From contig JAWKTI010000005.1 of NCBI GenBank assembly GCA_041399155.1, forward strand, positions 248,001 through 312,000: a stretch of 64,000 bases of DNA. Reading direction: 5' to 3'. Positions 35,284 to 44,302 of this stretch are shown piece after piece (position 1 is the first letter of the stretch; the number at the start of each line of letters is the position of its first letter). The notes under the pieces were generated by a model. That model was not told where the DNA came from, ran no database searches, and worked only from the letters and a program-made list of their open reading frames with translations. A program made the translations under genes and the position numbers. The stretch comes from Zavarzinella sp. (lineage in GTDB: Bacteria > Planctomycetota > Planctomycetia > Gemmatales > Gemmataceae).

Positions 35284-37614
35284 TCAGATTGTTTGCTGTC
35301 GCTTCAGTTGTCGAAAATAATTCAGAGGAAAGTGGTTCAGGACCGCTCGCCCTAACTCTTGAGAGTTGAGATTACTGTTGGGTGCGCTGCCTGGACCATA
35401 GCTCGCCCAGTCTGACCACTGACTGAATGTCTGCAGTACCGAGACATCGGTGGCACCTTGCTGGTACTGATGCAGCCATTGGGCGTAGGTTTGACTTGGT
35501 TTTTTGGCAAAACCATACCAACGGGCCCGTTGATCAAGAATTTTTCCGACCCGCAGAATCTGTTGTTGCCAATTGCTACCCGGAAACCAGGCCCACCAGG
35601 TGCGTGCAACGAGATCCCAGCAACGCTGGCGTTGCCAGACCATTACCAATAAGGCCAGAAAACTAATGAGAATTGGGAACCAGTGCCGCGCCACCCAGCG
35701 AAAGAGGGCGCTGAGTGATGTGGTCAACTGTTCCATCCACGATGGGCTGGGAGTCAGGCGTTCGTAGCCTGGGCTGGGCTCCACAATCAGCCAGTCTCCC
35801 GTGGGCAATCGCAGCTCGGCCCAGAAGTGCACATCTTCTGCCACGACCGGGGTGTGGCTGGTTTCCGGATCAAAGTTTTCAGGTGCAGCATACCACCCTG
35901 CCACCATTCGGGTTGGGTAGCCCAGAGTTCGCAACATGACAGTGGCGGCACTGGCAAACTGGTAATCCGGCCCCGCACGGTGGCTGAACAGAAAATCGAC
36001 CAGTGGGTCCGATTTCACTGATTCAGGAGCCAAATTTCCTGTGAGAGCATAATTTTCTTGTAGATACTGAGAAATTGCCTCAATTTGCTGCCAGCCGTGC
36101 GGCAAATTCCCCACAATTGTGCGGGCAAGCTCTCGCACCCGTGGGTCTAAGGTTGCGGGCAATTCCAGATATTCGGGACTTGCAGCGTAGCTGGAATACC
36201 GGAATTGATACTCTCGAAGTTTCTGAGGATCGAGCAAAAGAGATTTTGACTCAATCTGAATGCTGGCTGGGGTCGCGCGGTTCGCAAAACGCACCACGCG
36301 ATCCTGAGCCCACGTGAAGAACTCCCGCCGATCGACGCGGCCAATCCGAAATGCCGTGGTATGAGGTGGAGTGGGAACCAGGCTGCCTTCCGGTCGTGTC
36401 ATTTTCAGATTGTAATCAAGGCGAGAATGTATCAGAGTGGGTTCTGTCTGGTCTTCAATGTTTATCCAGTTCGAATCTGGATCTTTGTGAATCAAGGCAT
36501 GCTGATTGCTGTAAGTACTTTCCTGCCAATTGATTCCGTCAAATCGGCTGTAGGTGACTGCTCGCACGTGAAGTGGGGTTTTGCCTTCCACTTCGAAGAT
36601 GGCTCGAGCCGCACGGTCTTTGGGATTGCCTTTTTTATCAGAAGGTTTGCGTTGAGTGGAAAACTGGCGATTGGGGCGCAAATTATCAGCGGGGTCTTTC
36701 TCTGTTTCCTTCATCATCAGACTGGGATCTAATGCGATGGAATGTTCGTGTTCCTGGGGTTTGAACGGTTCGCCGTAACTATCATTGAAAACATCGTACA
36801 GGCTGGGCAAAGGCGATTCCAAAAACTGTTGGCTGTCGGTCATGCCGGTGCTGTTGGGATTTTGACCTGCAATCTCTTCGTTGCCATCGTTCACCCCACT
36901 TCGAGCATAGGGATCAAATTCTCCTGTCCCGCCGGAAGTGGGCAACCATTCGCCCAGTTTCTGCAGCACTTCCTGCGGCATCAGTTGATAACCTGCAAAC
37001 AATAACGTGGGGACAAAAATTAAAATAAGCGGTAGCGCATAACCCGCACGCCGAATACGGACAATCCGTTCCGAGGACAATACTACCGATGGCTGTCGAA
37101 ACGCGGGTTGCAATACGTTCCAATAAGCGGTCAGCAGCCAGCAAATAGCCACCACCGTATACCCAAGCAGGCTGACAAGTGTTGCGGTCTGTTCGCTGAG
37201 TGAAATCGAAAACAGAATCAGAAAAATACTGACGACGGCAGCGGTGCGAAGTGCCACCATCCAGGCAGAACAGGCAGCCAGCACCAAGCCGATGTTCCGC
37301 AAGGCGTAGACCATTTGAAATTCGAGCGAATTGCCCATGTCCGCCCACTGGCGGAAGAGTGGTTCCAGTGCCATCGGCAGAAACATCGCGATCAGTACCA
37401 GCACTGCCAGCCAGCGTGGGGGTTTATTCTGTGGTTGCTTCGTAGTTGGACAGAGAAAATACCCCACCACTGCCAGAACACTCCATACCGCAGCTATCAG
37501 CAGACTTGTCCCAAGTGGGCGAAAGTCGCTGATCGATACTTCCACTGTCAGGTCGGCACTTAACAGCAATAATAAGGTGGCAATTCGTAATGATTGAATC
37601 CGTTCAGGCACCAT
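35284..37614 (-). CDS. TgpA-like membrane transglutaminase (DUF3488)
   Basis: This encodes 776 residues. ATG 37614 is chosen because GGAGG lies just upstream and it overlaps the DUF58 stop by 11 bases. Residues 1-210 have five or six membrane helices (DUF3488), and a large soluble part follows. The transglutaminase core has FASAATVMLRTLGYPTRMVAGW, where the usual Cys position reads Ala (FASAA), His in DVHFWAELRLP and an Asp/Glu position reading IVEPSPGY. The Cys-to-Ala change suggests no classical thiol catalysis. A further helix and a C-terminal domain near WFPILISFLALLVMVW follow. Second gene of the DUF58-MoxR operon. Confidence 0.85.
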   Translation of the reverse strand: MVPERIQSLRIATLLLLLSADLTVEVSISDFRPLGTSLLIAAVWSVLAVVGYFLCPTTKQPQNKPPRWLAVLVLIAMFLPMALEPLFRQWADMGNSLEFQMVYALRNIGLVLAACSAWMVALRTAAVVSIFLILFSISLSEQTATLVSLLGYTVVAICWLLTAYWNVLQPAFRQPSVVLSSERIVRIRRAGYALPLILIFVPTLLFAGYQLMPQEVLQKLGEWLPTSGGTGEFDPYARSGVNDGNEEIAGQNPNSTGMTDSQQFLESPLPSLYDVFNDSYGEPFKPQEHEHSIALDPSLMMKETEKDPADNLRPNRQFSTQRKPSDKKGNPKDRAARAIFEVEGKTPLHVRAVTYSRFDGINWQESTYSNQHALIHKDPDSNWINIEDQTEPTLIHSRLDYNLKMTRPEGSLVPTPPHTTAFRIGRVDRREFFTWAQDRVVRFANRATPASIQIESKSLLLDPQKLREYQFRYSSYAASPEYLELPATLDPRVRELARTIVGNLPHGWQQIEAISQYLQENYALTGNLAPESVKSDPLVDFLFSHRAGPDYQFASAATVMLRTLGYPTRMVAGWYAAPENFDPETSHTPVVAEDVHFWAELRLPTGDWLIVEPSPGYERLTPSPSWMEQLTTSLSALFRWVARHWFPILISFLALLVMVWQRQRCWDLVARTWWAWFPGSNWQQQILRVGKILDQRARWYGFAKKPSQTYAQWLHQYQQGATDVSVLQTFSQWSDWASYGPGSAPNSNLNSQELGRAVLNHFPLNYFRQLKRQQTI

Positions 37615-38902
37615 ACGTCGCCTCCTTCCAACTGGAACGCAGGCGATCGGGAATCGTGGCAACCGAATCGATCGTCAGCCACGGTTCATGGGTGATGCTG
37701 GCTTCGGGCACTGCTGGATCGAAAGCATGGGAGCGGAGGAGAAGAATAGCCAGATCCTGTCCATGACAGCGCCAGCGGGAACTGATTTCCTGCAGGCCCA
37801 GATCGGTGGTGATCAGAATCTGCAGGCCAGCAACATGGTGATGATCCAGATTGCACTGATGCACTGGTCCAGCTTCGCCGACGCGGGCCTGCTTGAGTGC
37901 TTCCAGAGATGGCACGCTCGCTAATTCATCGAGCAGTCGTTGCGAATGAATCAAGCCGGCACCATCTGGCAGGACGGTTTTACCCAGTGTCAACCCGACT
38001 TGACTGCCTTCTTCCAGCCAGCCTTTCACAAAGCTGGCGGTGATGCGGATTGCCCATTCCATGCTGGAATCGGCACCCACCCCACAGTGGGAGTGGGGGT
38101 CCAGATCGAGAATCAAATGAATCACCGGGCGGGTTGTCGCCTGAAGCTCACAGACAATCAACCGATCGTGGCGTGCCGATTGTGGCCAGTGAATCCGACG
38201 CGGGGAATCTCCCCGCCGATAGGGCCGAACGCCCAGCACATCGCCTGAATTCCCCGCTTTAGAGCGTGCCACGCTGCCTTCTACCTGATGGTCATTGGCA
38301 AAAAGCGGCACCGGTCCTGTGGGCACTGTTTTCGGCCAGACAATCAATTCGTTTTCTGCCACCATCAGCCGTTGAAATTGCCAAATTCCGAATGGAAAGC
38401 CAGTTGTAATTGCCAATCCGCCTTGTGGATATTTCCCACGCATTGTGGGGGTGAACTCACAACGATATCTCACGGTGCGAAAACCAGGTATTCGAGACAT
38501 CCCAGTGACAGGTTCCTGATTTCGCACAGGAACCCAGCAGACACTCACACCAAACAACGGCCACGGGAAATAGTTACTGACGGTGATTTCGATCGGTACC
38601 TGATCGCCATCGGTGCACCGTTTTTGTGGAAAGTGGTAACGAACCTGTACCCCACGGAGGCTGAACCATGGGAAAATCAGGCCAAATAACAGAACCGCAC
38701 CGATCCCTGCCAGCAGAATAAACGCCTGTGGGTGCAGAAAAAGTCCACAGATGAGTGAAATTGCTGCGGCAACCAGCAGGATCCCCACTGGTTGGTAGAG
38801 GAATCGTCGAACTTTCTGGCTGAAACCCGGAAAAAAGTCTTTCTGAGCCAGCGCGGTGAGGTTCTGCAGGAAAGAAGTCCGGTCCACTTGCAAACGAGGC
38901 AT
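37604..38902 (-). CDS. DUF58 (VWA-like) membrane protein
   Basis: This encodes 432 residues. ATG 38902 is preferred over a TTG at 38914. Two adjoining membrane helices (ILLVAAAISLICGLFL, FILLAGIGAVLLFGLIF) lie near residues 40-85. The DUF58 core has RPYRRGDSPRRIHWPQSARHD, read in parts, the defining stretch of the family, and a metal-binding-like DLDPHSH. In MoxR systems DUF58 proteins partner with the ATPase and a transglutaminase, and the exact function is unclear. It overlaps the next gene by 11 bases, so it is the first gene of a coupled operon. Confidence 0.9.
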   Translation of the reverse strand: MPRLQVDRTSFLQNLTALAQKDFFPGFSQKVRRFLYQPVGILLVAAAISLICGLFLHPQAFILLAGIGAVLLFGLIFPWFSLRGVQVRYHFPQKRCTDGDQVPIEITVSNYFPWPLFGVSVCWVPVRNQEPVTGMSRIPGFRTVRYRCEFTPTMRGKYPQGGLAITTGFPFGIWQFQRLMVAENELIVWPKTVPTGPVPLFANDHQVEGSVARSKAGNSGDVLGVRPYRRGDSPRRIHWPQSARHDRLIVCELQATTRPVIHLILDLDPHSHCGVGADSSMEWAIRITASFVKGWLEEGSQVGLTLGKTVLPDGAGLIHSQRLLDELASVPSLEALKQARVGEAGPVHQCNLDHHHVAGLQILITTDLGLQEISSRWRCHGQDLAILLLRSHAFDPAVPEASITHEPWLTIDSVATIPDRLRSSWKEATYGA

Positions 38903-39185
38903 TACCAGTACCAATGGAAGTCATACGCAGTATTACTAAATCTTACTCTGTTGCGGATTGTTGGCAATTCGAATTACAAAGTTTTTCAATTTGCCTGTTT
39001 GGGAAAAATCTGATCGCAAGAACAAACTCGAAACAGGCAAAAATGAATGCTTCCTCATTATTTCATGCTTTCCATCCCGCGTGGGTGCATTTCGGCCTTT
39101 TCAGCATTCCTGGATTCTGCTAAAGTCGGCAGACTTGGCAGCAGGCAGCAGTTAGCGGGTCTGGGCAACGAAAGGATTCACAGCA

Positions 39186-40592
39186 ATGTACAAGGTGGTA
39201 CTTTGTCTTAAGTACTTACGGACAAGGTTTTTAGCTTTTGTCTGTATCGTCAGCATTATGCTGGGTGTCGCCACCCTGGTGGTGGTGAACAGTGTCATGG
39301 CTGGTTTCAGCGAAAAACTCCGCGATCGCCTGCACGGGATGTTGTCCGATGTGATTATTGAATCCCCCAGTCTGAATGGTTTTCCTGAAAATGCTTCCGA
39401 AATGTTAAGGAAAATTCAGGAATCGCCTGTGGCGGCTGAGATTGAGGTGATGACACCCACCATCGAAGTATTTGCGATGGCGGTTTTCGAAGGGAATAAC
39501 GCCCAGGAAACCCGTGCCGTGCAATTAGTGGGGATTCGGCCGCAAGAACGGGCGAAAATGGGTGGTTTCAGCGAGTTTCTGCTTCAAAAAGAGCGAAAAG
39601 CAAATCCAGGTTTTGGCCTGACTGAAGAAGCGCTTTATCGTTGGAAATTGCTCAATCCACCAATTCCCGATCTGATGCCACCCCCGTTGCCAGGTGGTGC
39701 AGACAACATTCCTCCACTTCCTTTGCCCGCACCCCAGCGCCCAGATACCGTGATTATGGGGCATGGGTTGACGCACTACCGCACGATTGATGCGGTAACC
39801 AATTTGCCCAAAGATGAGGCGATTCTGCAACCAGGGGATTCGTTCAAAATTGTCACTGTGGGGGTGGGGAAAGAAAATCCCGCACCAGTGTTTGGCTATG
39901 TTACCATCGCCGATTCGATCCAGACTGGTATGACGGAGTATGACGGCCATTTTATCTATGTGCCTTACGAATACCTGCAGCAATTACGTGGGATGCCTGA
40001 TAAATGCACCCACATTCAGATTAAATTAAAGAATTATGAAAACGCCCCCTACGTGGTGGGTGAATTGAAGCGATTGTTTCCCAACCAGAGACAATTTGTC
40101 ATTGGCACGTGGGAAGATAAGCAGAACTCTCTGCTGGCTGCCGTGAATGTGGAACGCGGGTTGCTGAATCTGTTGCTGTTCATGATTGTGGGGGTGGCAG
40201 GCTTCTGTATTCTGGCCATTTTTTCCATGATTGTGCGGGAAAAAACTCGCGATATTGGCATTTTGAAGTCCCTGGGTGCGTCGAATCGTGGTGTGATGCA
40301 GATTTTTCTGGGCTATGGGCTGATGCTGGGTACGATTGGTTCCGTTTGTGGTACCGCCCTGGGCATCCTGATTACTTTCAAAATTAATGAGATTGAGCAC
40401 CAACTGTTCAAACTGACGGGCGTAGGCTTCGACCGCAAGATTTATTATTTCACCGAGATCCCCACCCAGATCGAAGCGATGACCGTACTGCTGGTCAATG
40501 CAGGTGCCATTCTGATTGCTGTGGTCTTCAGTATCTGGCCAGCACTGCGGGCAGCCTGGCTACGACCTGTTCAGGCACTTCGTTACGAATAA
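39186..40592 (+). CDS. FtsX-like ABC transporter permease (LolC/LolE type)
   Basis: This encodes 468 residues. One N-terminal helix (FVCIVSIMLGVATLVVVNSVMAGFSE) and three C-terminal helices (LLLFMIVGVAGFCILAIFSM, YGLMLGTIGSVCGTALGIL, VLLVNAGAILIAVVFSIWPAL) flank a large periplasmic domain, the MacB/LolCE layout. The REKTRDIGILKSLGAS motif next to the second helix is the typical coupling region. It probably works with the ATPase 45 bases downstream to extract lipoproteins from the inner membrane or as a MacB-like exporter. A Pro/Leu-rich loop (PDLMPPPLPGG) at about residue 160 is an extra. AAGGA precedes the ATG. Confidence 0.9.
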   Translation: MYKVVLCLKYLRTRFLAFVCIVSIMLGVATLVVVNSVMAGFSEKLRDRLHGMLSDVIIESPSLNGFPENASEMLRKIQESPVAAEIEVMTPTIEVFAMAVFEGNNAQETRAVQLVGIRPQERAKMGGFSEFLLQKERKANPGFGLTEEALYRWKLLNPPIPDLMPPPLPGGADNIPPLPLPAPQRPDTVIMGHGLTHYRTIDAVTNLPKDEAILQPGDSFKIVTVGVGKENPAPVFGYVTIADSIQTGMTEYDGHFIYVPYEYLQQLRGMPDKCTHIQIKLKNYENAPYVVGELKRLFPNQRQFVIGTWEDKQNSLLAAVNVERGLLNLLLFMIVGVAGFCILAIFSMIVREKTRDIGILKSLGASNRGVMQIFLGYGLMLGTIGSVCGTALGILITFKINEIEHQLFKLTGVGFDRKIYYFTEIPTQIEAMTVLLVNAGAILIAVVFSIWPALRAAWLRPVQALRYE

Positions 40593-40637
40593 TTCAGGTT
40601 TCGCAATAAATTTTCAGGCAAGGCGAGAAATTACCCC

Positions 40638-41354
40638 ATGATTACTGCCAGGAATCTTCATAAATCGTATTTTCGACATAAAACTGAAGTCCCGGTCCTG
40701 AAAGGGATTGATCTGACTGTCGACCGTGGGGAATTTGTCGCCATTGTCGGCTCTTCCGGCTCGGGTAAGTCCACTTTACTGCACCTGATGGGCACGCTGG
40801 ACGCACCAACTCGTGGGGAAGTGTTTCTGAATGATCAGCGGATCGATCATCTGCCCGCACGGGATAAAGATCGCCTGCGAAACAGCCAGTTTGGCTTTAT
40901 TTTCCAGTTCTACCACCTGTTGCCGGAATTGACTGCTCTGCAGAATGTGATGATGCCCGCCATGGTATCAAGCAGTTTCTGGCAGTGGCGTGGACGGAAA
41001 AGTGCCGCACGCAAGCGGGCAATAGAGTTGTTGGAACTGGTGGGCCTGGGCCCACGGATGCACCACAAACCGAAAGAACTGTCCGGTGGAGAAATGCAAC
41101 GCACGGCAATCGCCCGCGCACTGGCATCGAATCCCAAGGTGCTGTTTGCCGATGAACCCACCGGTAACCTGGATGCCCAGGGTGGGATCGAAATCGTGCA
41201 ATTGTTAAGAGATATTAACTTAAATGAGGGCGTTACCATTCTGATGGTGACGCATAACCTAGAATTAGTATCATTCGCTGACCGAGTGGTGCGAATGGTT
41301 TCGGGAAAATTAGTGGATGAGCTGGTTCCCACAGTAGCCGAAAACTGCGTTTGA
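40638..41354 (+). CDS. LolD-like ABC ATPase
   Basis: This is a 238-residue ATPase of the LolD/MacB type with Walker A GSSGSGKST, signature LSGGEMQRTAIARAL and Walker B VLFADEPTGNLD, the last diagnostic for the lipoprotein/peptide exporter group. It pairs with the upstream FtsX-like permease, forming the minimal transporter. An insert near FWQWRGRKSAARKRAIELL is common in planctomycete members. Its stop overlaps a potential TTG start of the aminotransferase but the real start lies 24 bases downstream. Confidence 0.93.
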   Translation: MITARNLHKSYFRHKTEVPVLKGIDLTVDRGEFVAIVGSSGSGKSTLLHLMGTLDAPTRGEVFLNDQRIDHLPARDKDRLRNSQFGFIFQFYHLLPELTALQNVMMPAMVSSSFWQWRGRKSAARKRAIELLELVGLGPRMHHKPKELSGGEMQRTAIARALASNPKVLFADEPTGNLDAQGGIEIVQLLRDINLNEGVTILMVTHNLELVSFADRVVRMVSGKLVDELVPTVAENCV

Positions 41355-41377
41355 ATGACAACTTCAGTGAGACGGGG

Positions 41378-42229
41378 ATGAGTTTGATTTATTTAAATGG
41401 GCAACTGGTACCCAAAGAAGAAGCGAAAGTAAGCGTTTACGACCACGGCTTGCTGTATGGAGATGGTGTTTTCGAAGGGATTCGGATCTACAACGGAAAA
41501 GTATTTCGGCATCAGGAACATATCGATCGCCTGTACGAATCTGCCAAACATATCTGGCTGGATATCCCGATCAGACCAGATCAGATGCTGGCAGCAGTCG
41601 AAGAAACTGTACAGGCAAATCAGAAGCAGAATGGCTACATCCGCCTGATTGTGACCCGTGGGCCGGGCAACCTGGGCTTAGACCCACGGAAGTGCGTGCC
41701 AAATGTCATCGTCATCGTGGATGATATTTCCCTCTATCCGCCGGAACTGTACGAAAACGGCATGGAAATTGTGACCGCATCGTTGATACGGAACCACCCA
41801 AACGCCACCAACCCACGGATCAAGTCGCTGAATTACCTGAACAACATTCTGGCAAAGATCGAAGCGATTCGTGCGGGATGTCTGGAAGCACTGATGCTGA
41901 ACCACAAAGGGGAAGTCGCGGAGTGCACCGGGGATAATATTTTCATTATGCGGCAGGGGATTTTACGCACCCCACCGAAAGATGCAGGGATTCTGGCTGG
42001 CATCACTCGCGATGTGGTGATTGAACTGGCCACCAAAGCTGGCATTCCGGTGCGGGAAGAAACGATGACCCGCCACGATATTTACATCGCAGATGAATGT
42101 TTTCTCACAGGTACTGCTGCGGAAGTGATCGGGGTTACGAAATGCGACGGTCGTGTGATTGGCAGTGGCAAATCCGGCCCAGTTACGAAGCAGTTGCGGG
42201 AATTGTACCTGGCGTTAACCAAAGAATAG
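41378..42229 (+). CDS. ilvE: Branched-chain amino-acid aminotransferase
   Basis: This encodes 283 residues. ATG 41378 begins the family's MSLIYLNGQLVP; an upstream TTG at 41351 would be too early. Fold-type IV PLP enzyme: KVSVYDHGLLYGDGVFEGIR, IRLIVTRGPGNLGLDP, the PLP Lys in RIKSLNYLNN, and ECTGDNIFIM with the TGTAAEV loop that grips the phosphate. It transfers amino groups between branched-chain 2-oxo acids and glutamate, the last step of valine, leucine and isoleucine synthesis. D-alanine aminotransferase relatives are close, so the substrate is likely but not certain. Same direction as the ABC genes. Confidence 0.92.
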   Translation: MSLIYLNGQLVPKEEAKVSVYDHGLLYGDGVFEGIRIYNGKVFRHQEHIDRLYESAKHIWLDIPIRPDQMLAAVEETVQANQKQNGYIRLIVTRGPGNLGLDPRKCVPNVIVIVDDISLYPPELYENGMEIVTASLIRNHPNATNPRIKSLNYLNNILAKIEAIRAGCLEALMLNHKGEVAECTGDNIFIMRQGILRTPPKDAGILAGITRDVVIELATKAGIPVREETMTRHDIYIADECFLTGTAAEVIGVTKCDGRVIGSGKSGPVTKQLRELYLALTKE

Positions 42230-42271
42230 ATCAGTTTTCTAATCAATTTCTCATTTTCTGGCGGAATCGGC

Positions 42272-43252
42272 TTACTGTTGTTGCTGACTTTGCTGCTGCC
42301 GGACAATTTCACGGCGAAACTGTTGCAATAACATCCGTTCGAACTGTGGGGAAAGGTTATTCTGCACAATTTGCGGCTGGCTCCAGGTCACGGGTGCAGT
42401 GGCATCTGTCAAGTCGGGCGGTAATCGATCCACCTGCTGAACTGTCACCTGCACACTGATTTTTTCTTCCACATCTGCCCCACGCCAGACCCCACGGTTG
42501 GGTGGGACATCCATAAAATCACGCCCGGTAGCTGTGAGAATATGCTCATATTTATTCAGCTCGCGGTGCGTGGGGTCCACATCGACCCACCCAGTTGCCT
42601 GGCCGCACCACAACTGGCACCACGCGTGGGTGGCTATTTCACCCGGCTGGTTGATATACCCACTGACGTAACGTGCGGGAATCCCCAGACTGCGGGCTGC
42701 ACCCAGAAAGATATGGGTAAAATCCTGACAGACTCCTTTTTTCAACCGCAGAGCCTCCGCCATCGAAGTATTCGACGTGGTGGCTTCCTTTACATACTCG
42801 ATTTCCTGGTGGATCAGTTCGGTAATCGCCTCACTGACCTGCTGCAGTGTGGTCATTGATTTGGGCAGTTGAGCTAAAAACTGCTCGAGTTCCGGGCACG
42901 GCTGGGCTAACTGGCTGGGGCGAATGAACTCCGCACCCACTTCATCCCGCAGATCGGGGTTTGGCCAGGGAATCGCATCCAGCAACGCATCGTAAGTCCG
43001 CTGGTGCAACTGGACACAACTGGAGGCCATAATGGTTAACTCCTGCATCGGCGCACCCATGTTAAAGATGGTCACCCGATTGCCAAAGCCGTCGGCATAG
43101 CCTGTCGTCAATACAGAAGGCACCAGCCGCACCCGATGCCCCATTAAAGTCTGTTCCGATGTGGATGGGGGGGTCATTCGAAGTTCAATCACCGAATCGG
43201 TAACTGGCCCCGTATACGTCAATTTCGTTTCGTGGTCGATGCGATAGAACAT
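42272..43252 (-). CDS. Transglutaminase-like protein of the alpha-E/ATP-grasp operon
   Basis: This encodes 326 residues. It has the N-terminal domain typical for this group (MFYRIDHETKLTYTGPV, VIELRMTPP), then the papain-like core with Cys in LRLKKGVCQDFTHIFLG, His in ATHAWCQLWCG and Asp in WVDVDPTHRE. A Gln-rich tail ends the protein. It is the third gene behind the ATP-grasp and alpha-E genes on the minus strand (6-base gap). In this arrangement it is predicted to cleave or rearrange peptide amide bonds. All three catalytic residues are present. Confidence 0.92.
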   Translation of the reverse strand: MFYRIDHETKLTYTGPVTDSVIELRMTPPSTSEQTLMGHRVRLVPSVLTTGYADGFGNRVTIFNMGAPMQELTIMASSCVQLHQRTYDALLDAIPWPNPDLRDEVGAEFIRPSQLAQPCPELEQFLAQLPKSMTTLQQVSEAITELIHQEIEYVKEATTSNTSMAEALRLKKGVCQDFTHIFLGAARSLGIPARYVSGYINQPGEIATHAWCQLWCGQATGWVDVDPTHRELNKYEHILTATGRDFMDVPPNRGVWRGADVEEKISVQVTVQQVDRLPPDLTDATAPVTWSQPQIVQNNLSPQFERMLLQQFRREIVRQQQSQQQQ

Positions 43253-43258
43253 GGCAGT

Positions 43259-44218
43259 TTAACTGGAAAAATAGAGTTGATTGATATCGTTGCTGACAGA
43301 AAAACAGATTTCCTCGACCCGATCGAGAAAAGGCACCAGCCCCAGCGCAATAATTTCTTCCGTGTTCATATAGCGCAGTTCACCTTCCAGGCGACCAAGT
43401 TGCCGTTCAGCTTCGGTGCGGTACTGTCGGCCAGCGATCGACTGCAGCGAATGCAGGCAGCGACTGACCGCAAATTTCATCGACCGTGGGAACTCTTCCT
43501 CCAGAACCAGAAAACCGATGACGCGCGAAGGATCAATCCGTTCGCCTGAAAACCGTAGGAAAGCCTCATAGCCAGAACAACTGCGCAAAACGCTGGTCCA
43601 CATCATCACTGCTGGGCCGTAAGGGGTTTGCCCATGGCCATCCGGTAGATAGTGGCTGCATTCCCGCAGAATTCGGCACATCAGGCAGACTTGTTCCAGA
43701 TATCGCCCTACCCGCAGAAAATGAAAGGCTTCCGTGCGTGGGAGAGTGCCTTCCACAATCGCAGTAAACAGCATGCACTGGTGTTTGATTTTCTCATAAA
43801 AGCGGAATTCGCCATTGGCAAACTGTTCCGGTGCCGTTTTTTTGGTCAGCGACAGATAACAGCGATTCAGACGAGACCAGCCTTCGGTGCTGATCACTTC
43901 CTGCGTGGTGCGGGCGTTTTCACGTGCGTGTGAAATCATCGCCAGTATCGACTTTTGACCGGTACGTGAAAAAGTCATGAAGTGCAGTGCTTTTTCAATC
44001 GATTCCACCGATCCGTGGTGGTTGTGCAGCGTCTCCGCATACTCTTCGGAGCAGCCGAGCACGCGAAAGACTGTTTCCAGCGGACGCAGCACAACATCCT
44101 TGTCTGAGCCGATTTCCAGCTCCAACTGAAAAGCTTCCATCAGAAATCGCACGGCATTTTCTGCCCGCTCAACGTAACGCGACATCCAGTAAAGATTTTC
44201 CGCAACGCGACTTAGCAT
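43259..44218 (-). CDS. Alpha-E domain protein (DUF403)
   Basis: This encodes 319 residues. ATG 44218 has AGGGA upstream and gives MLSRVAENLYWMSRYVERAE, the standard alpha-E start; an upstream in-frame codon at 44260 is less likely. The protein is all helical, with conserved ENAR-type residues in HARENARTTQEVIS and WSRLNRCYLSL. Alpha-E proteins (COG2307) almost always sit next to circularly permuted ATP-grasp proteins and have been proposed to help the ATP-grasp in peptide-bond formation. Here it lies between the ATP-grasp (84 bases upstream) and transglutaminase genes. Confidence 0.92.
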   Translation of the reverse strand: MLSRVAENLYWMSRYVERAENAVRFLMEAFQLELEIGSDKDVVLRPLETVFRVLGCSEEYAETLHNHHGSVESIEKALHFMTFSRTGQKSILAMISHARENARTTQEVISTEGWSRLNRCYLSLTKKTAPEQFANGEFRFYEKIKHQCMLFTAIVEGTLPRTEAFHFLRVGRYLEQVCLMCRILRECSHYLPDGHGQTPYGPAVMMWTSVLRSCSGYEAFLRFSGERIDPSRVIGFLVLEEEFPRSMKFAVSRCLHSLQSIAGRQYRTEAERQLGRLEGELRYMNTEEIIALGLVPFLDRVEEICFSVSNDINQLYFSS

Positions 44219-44302
44219 AATTTCCCTGTACTGAAACAGTTTCGGTGCAATCGTGGGCAATTGGTACCTGCGATTGTGCCCAGTTTGATTACCGTGCCAG
44301 AA

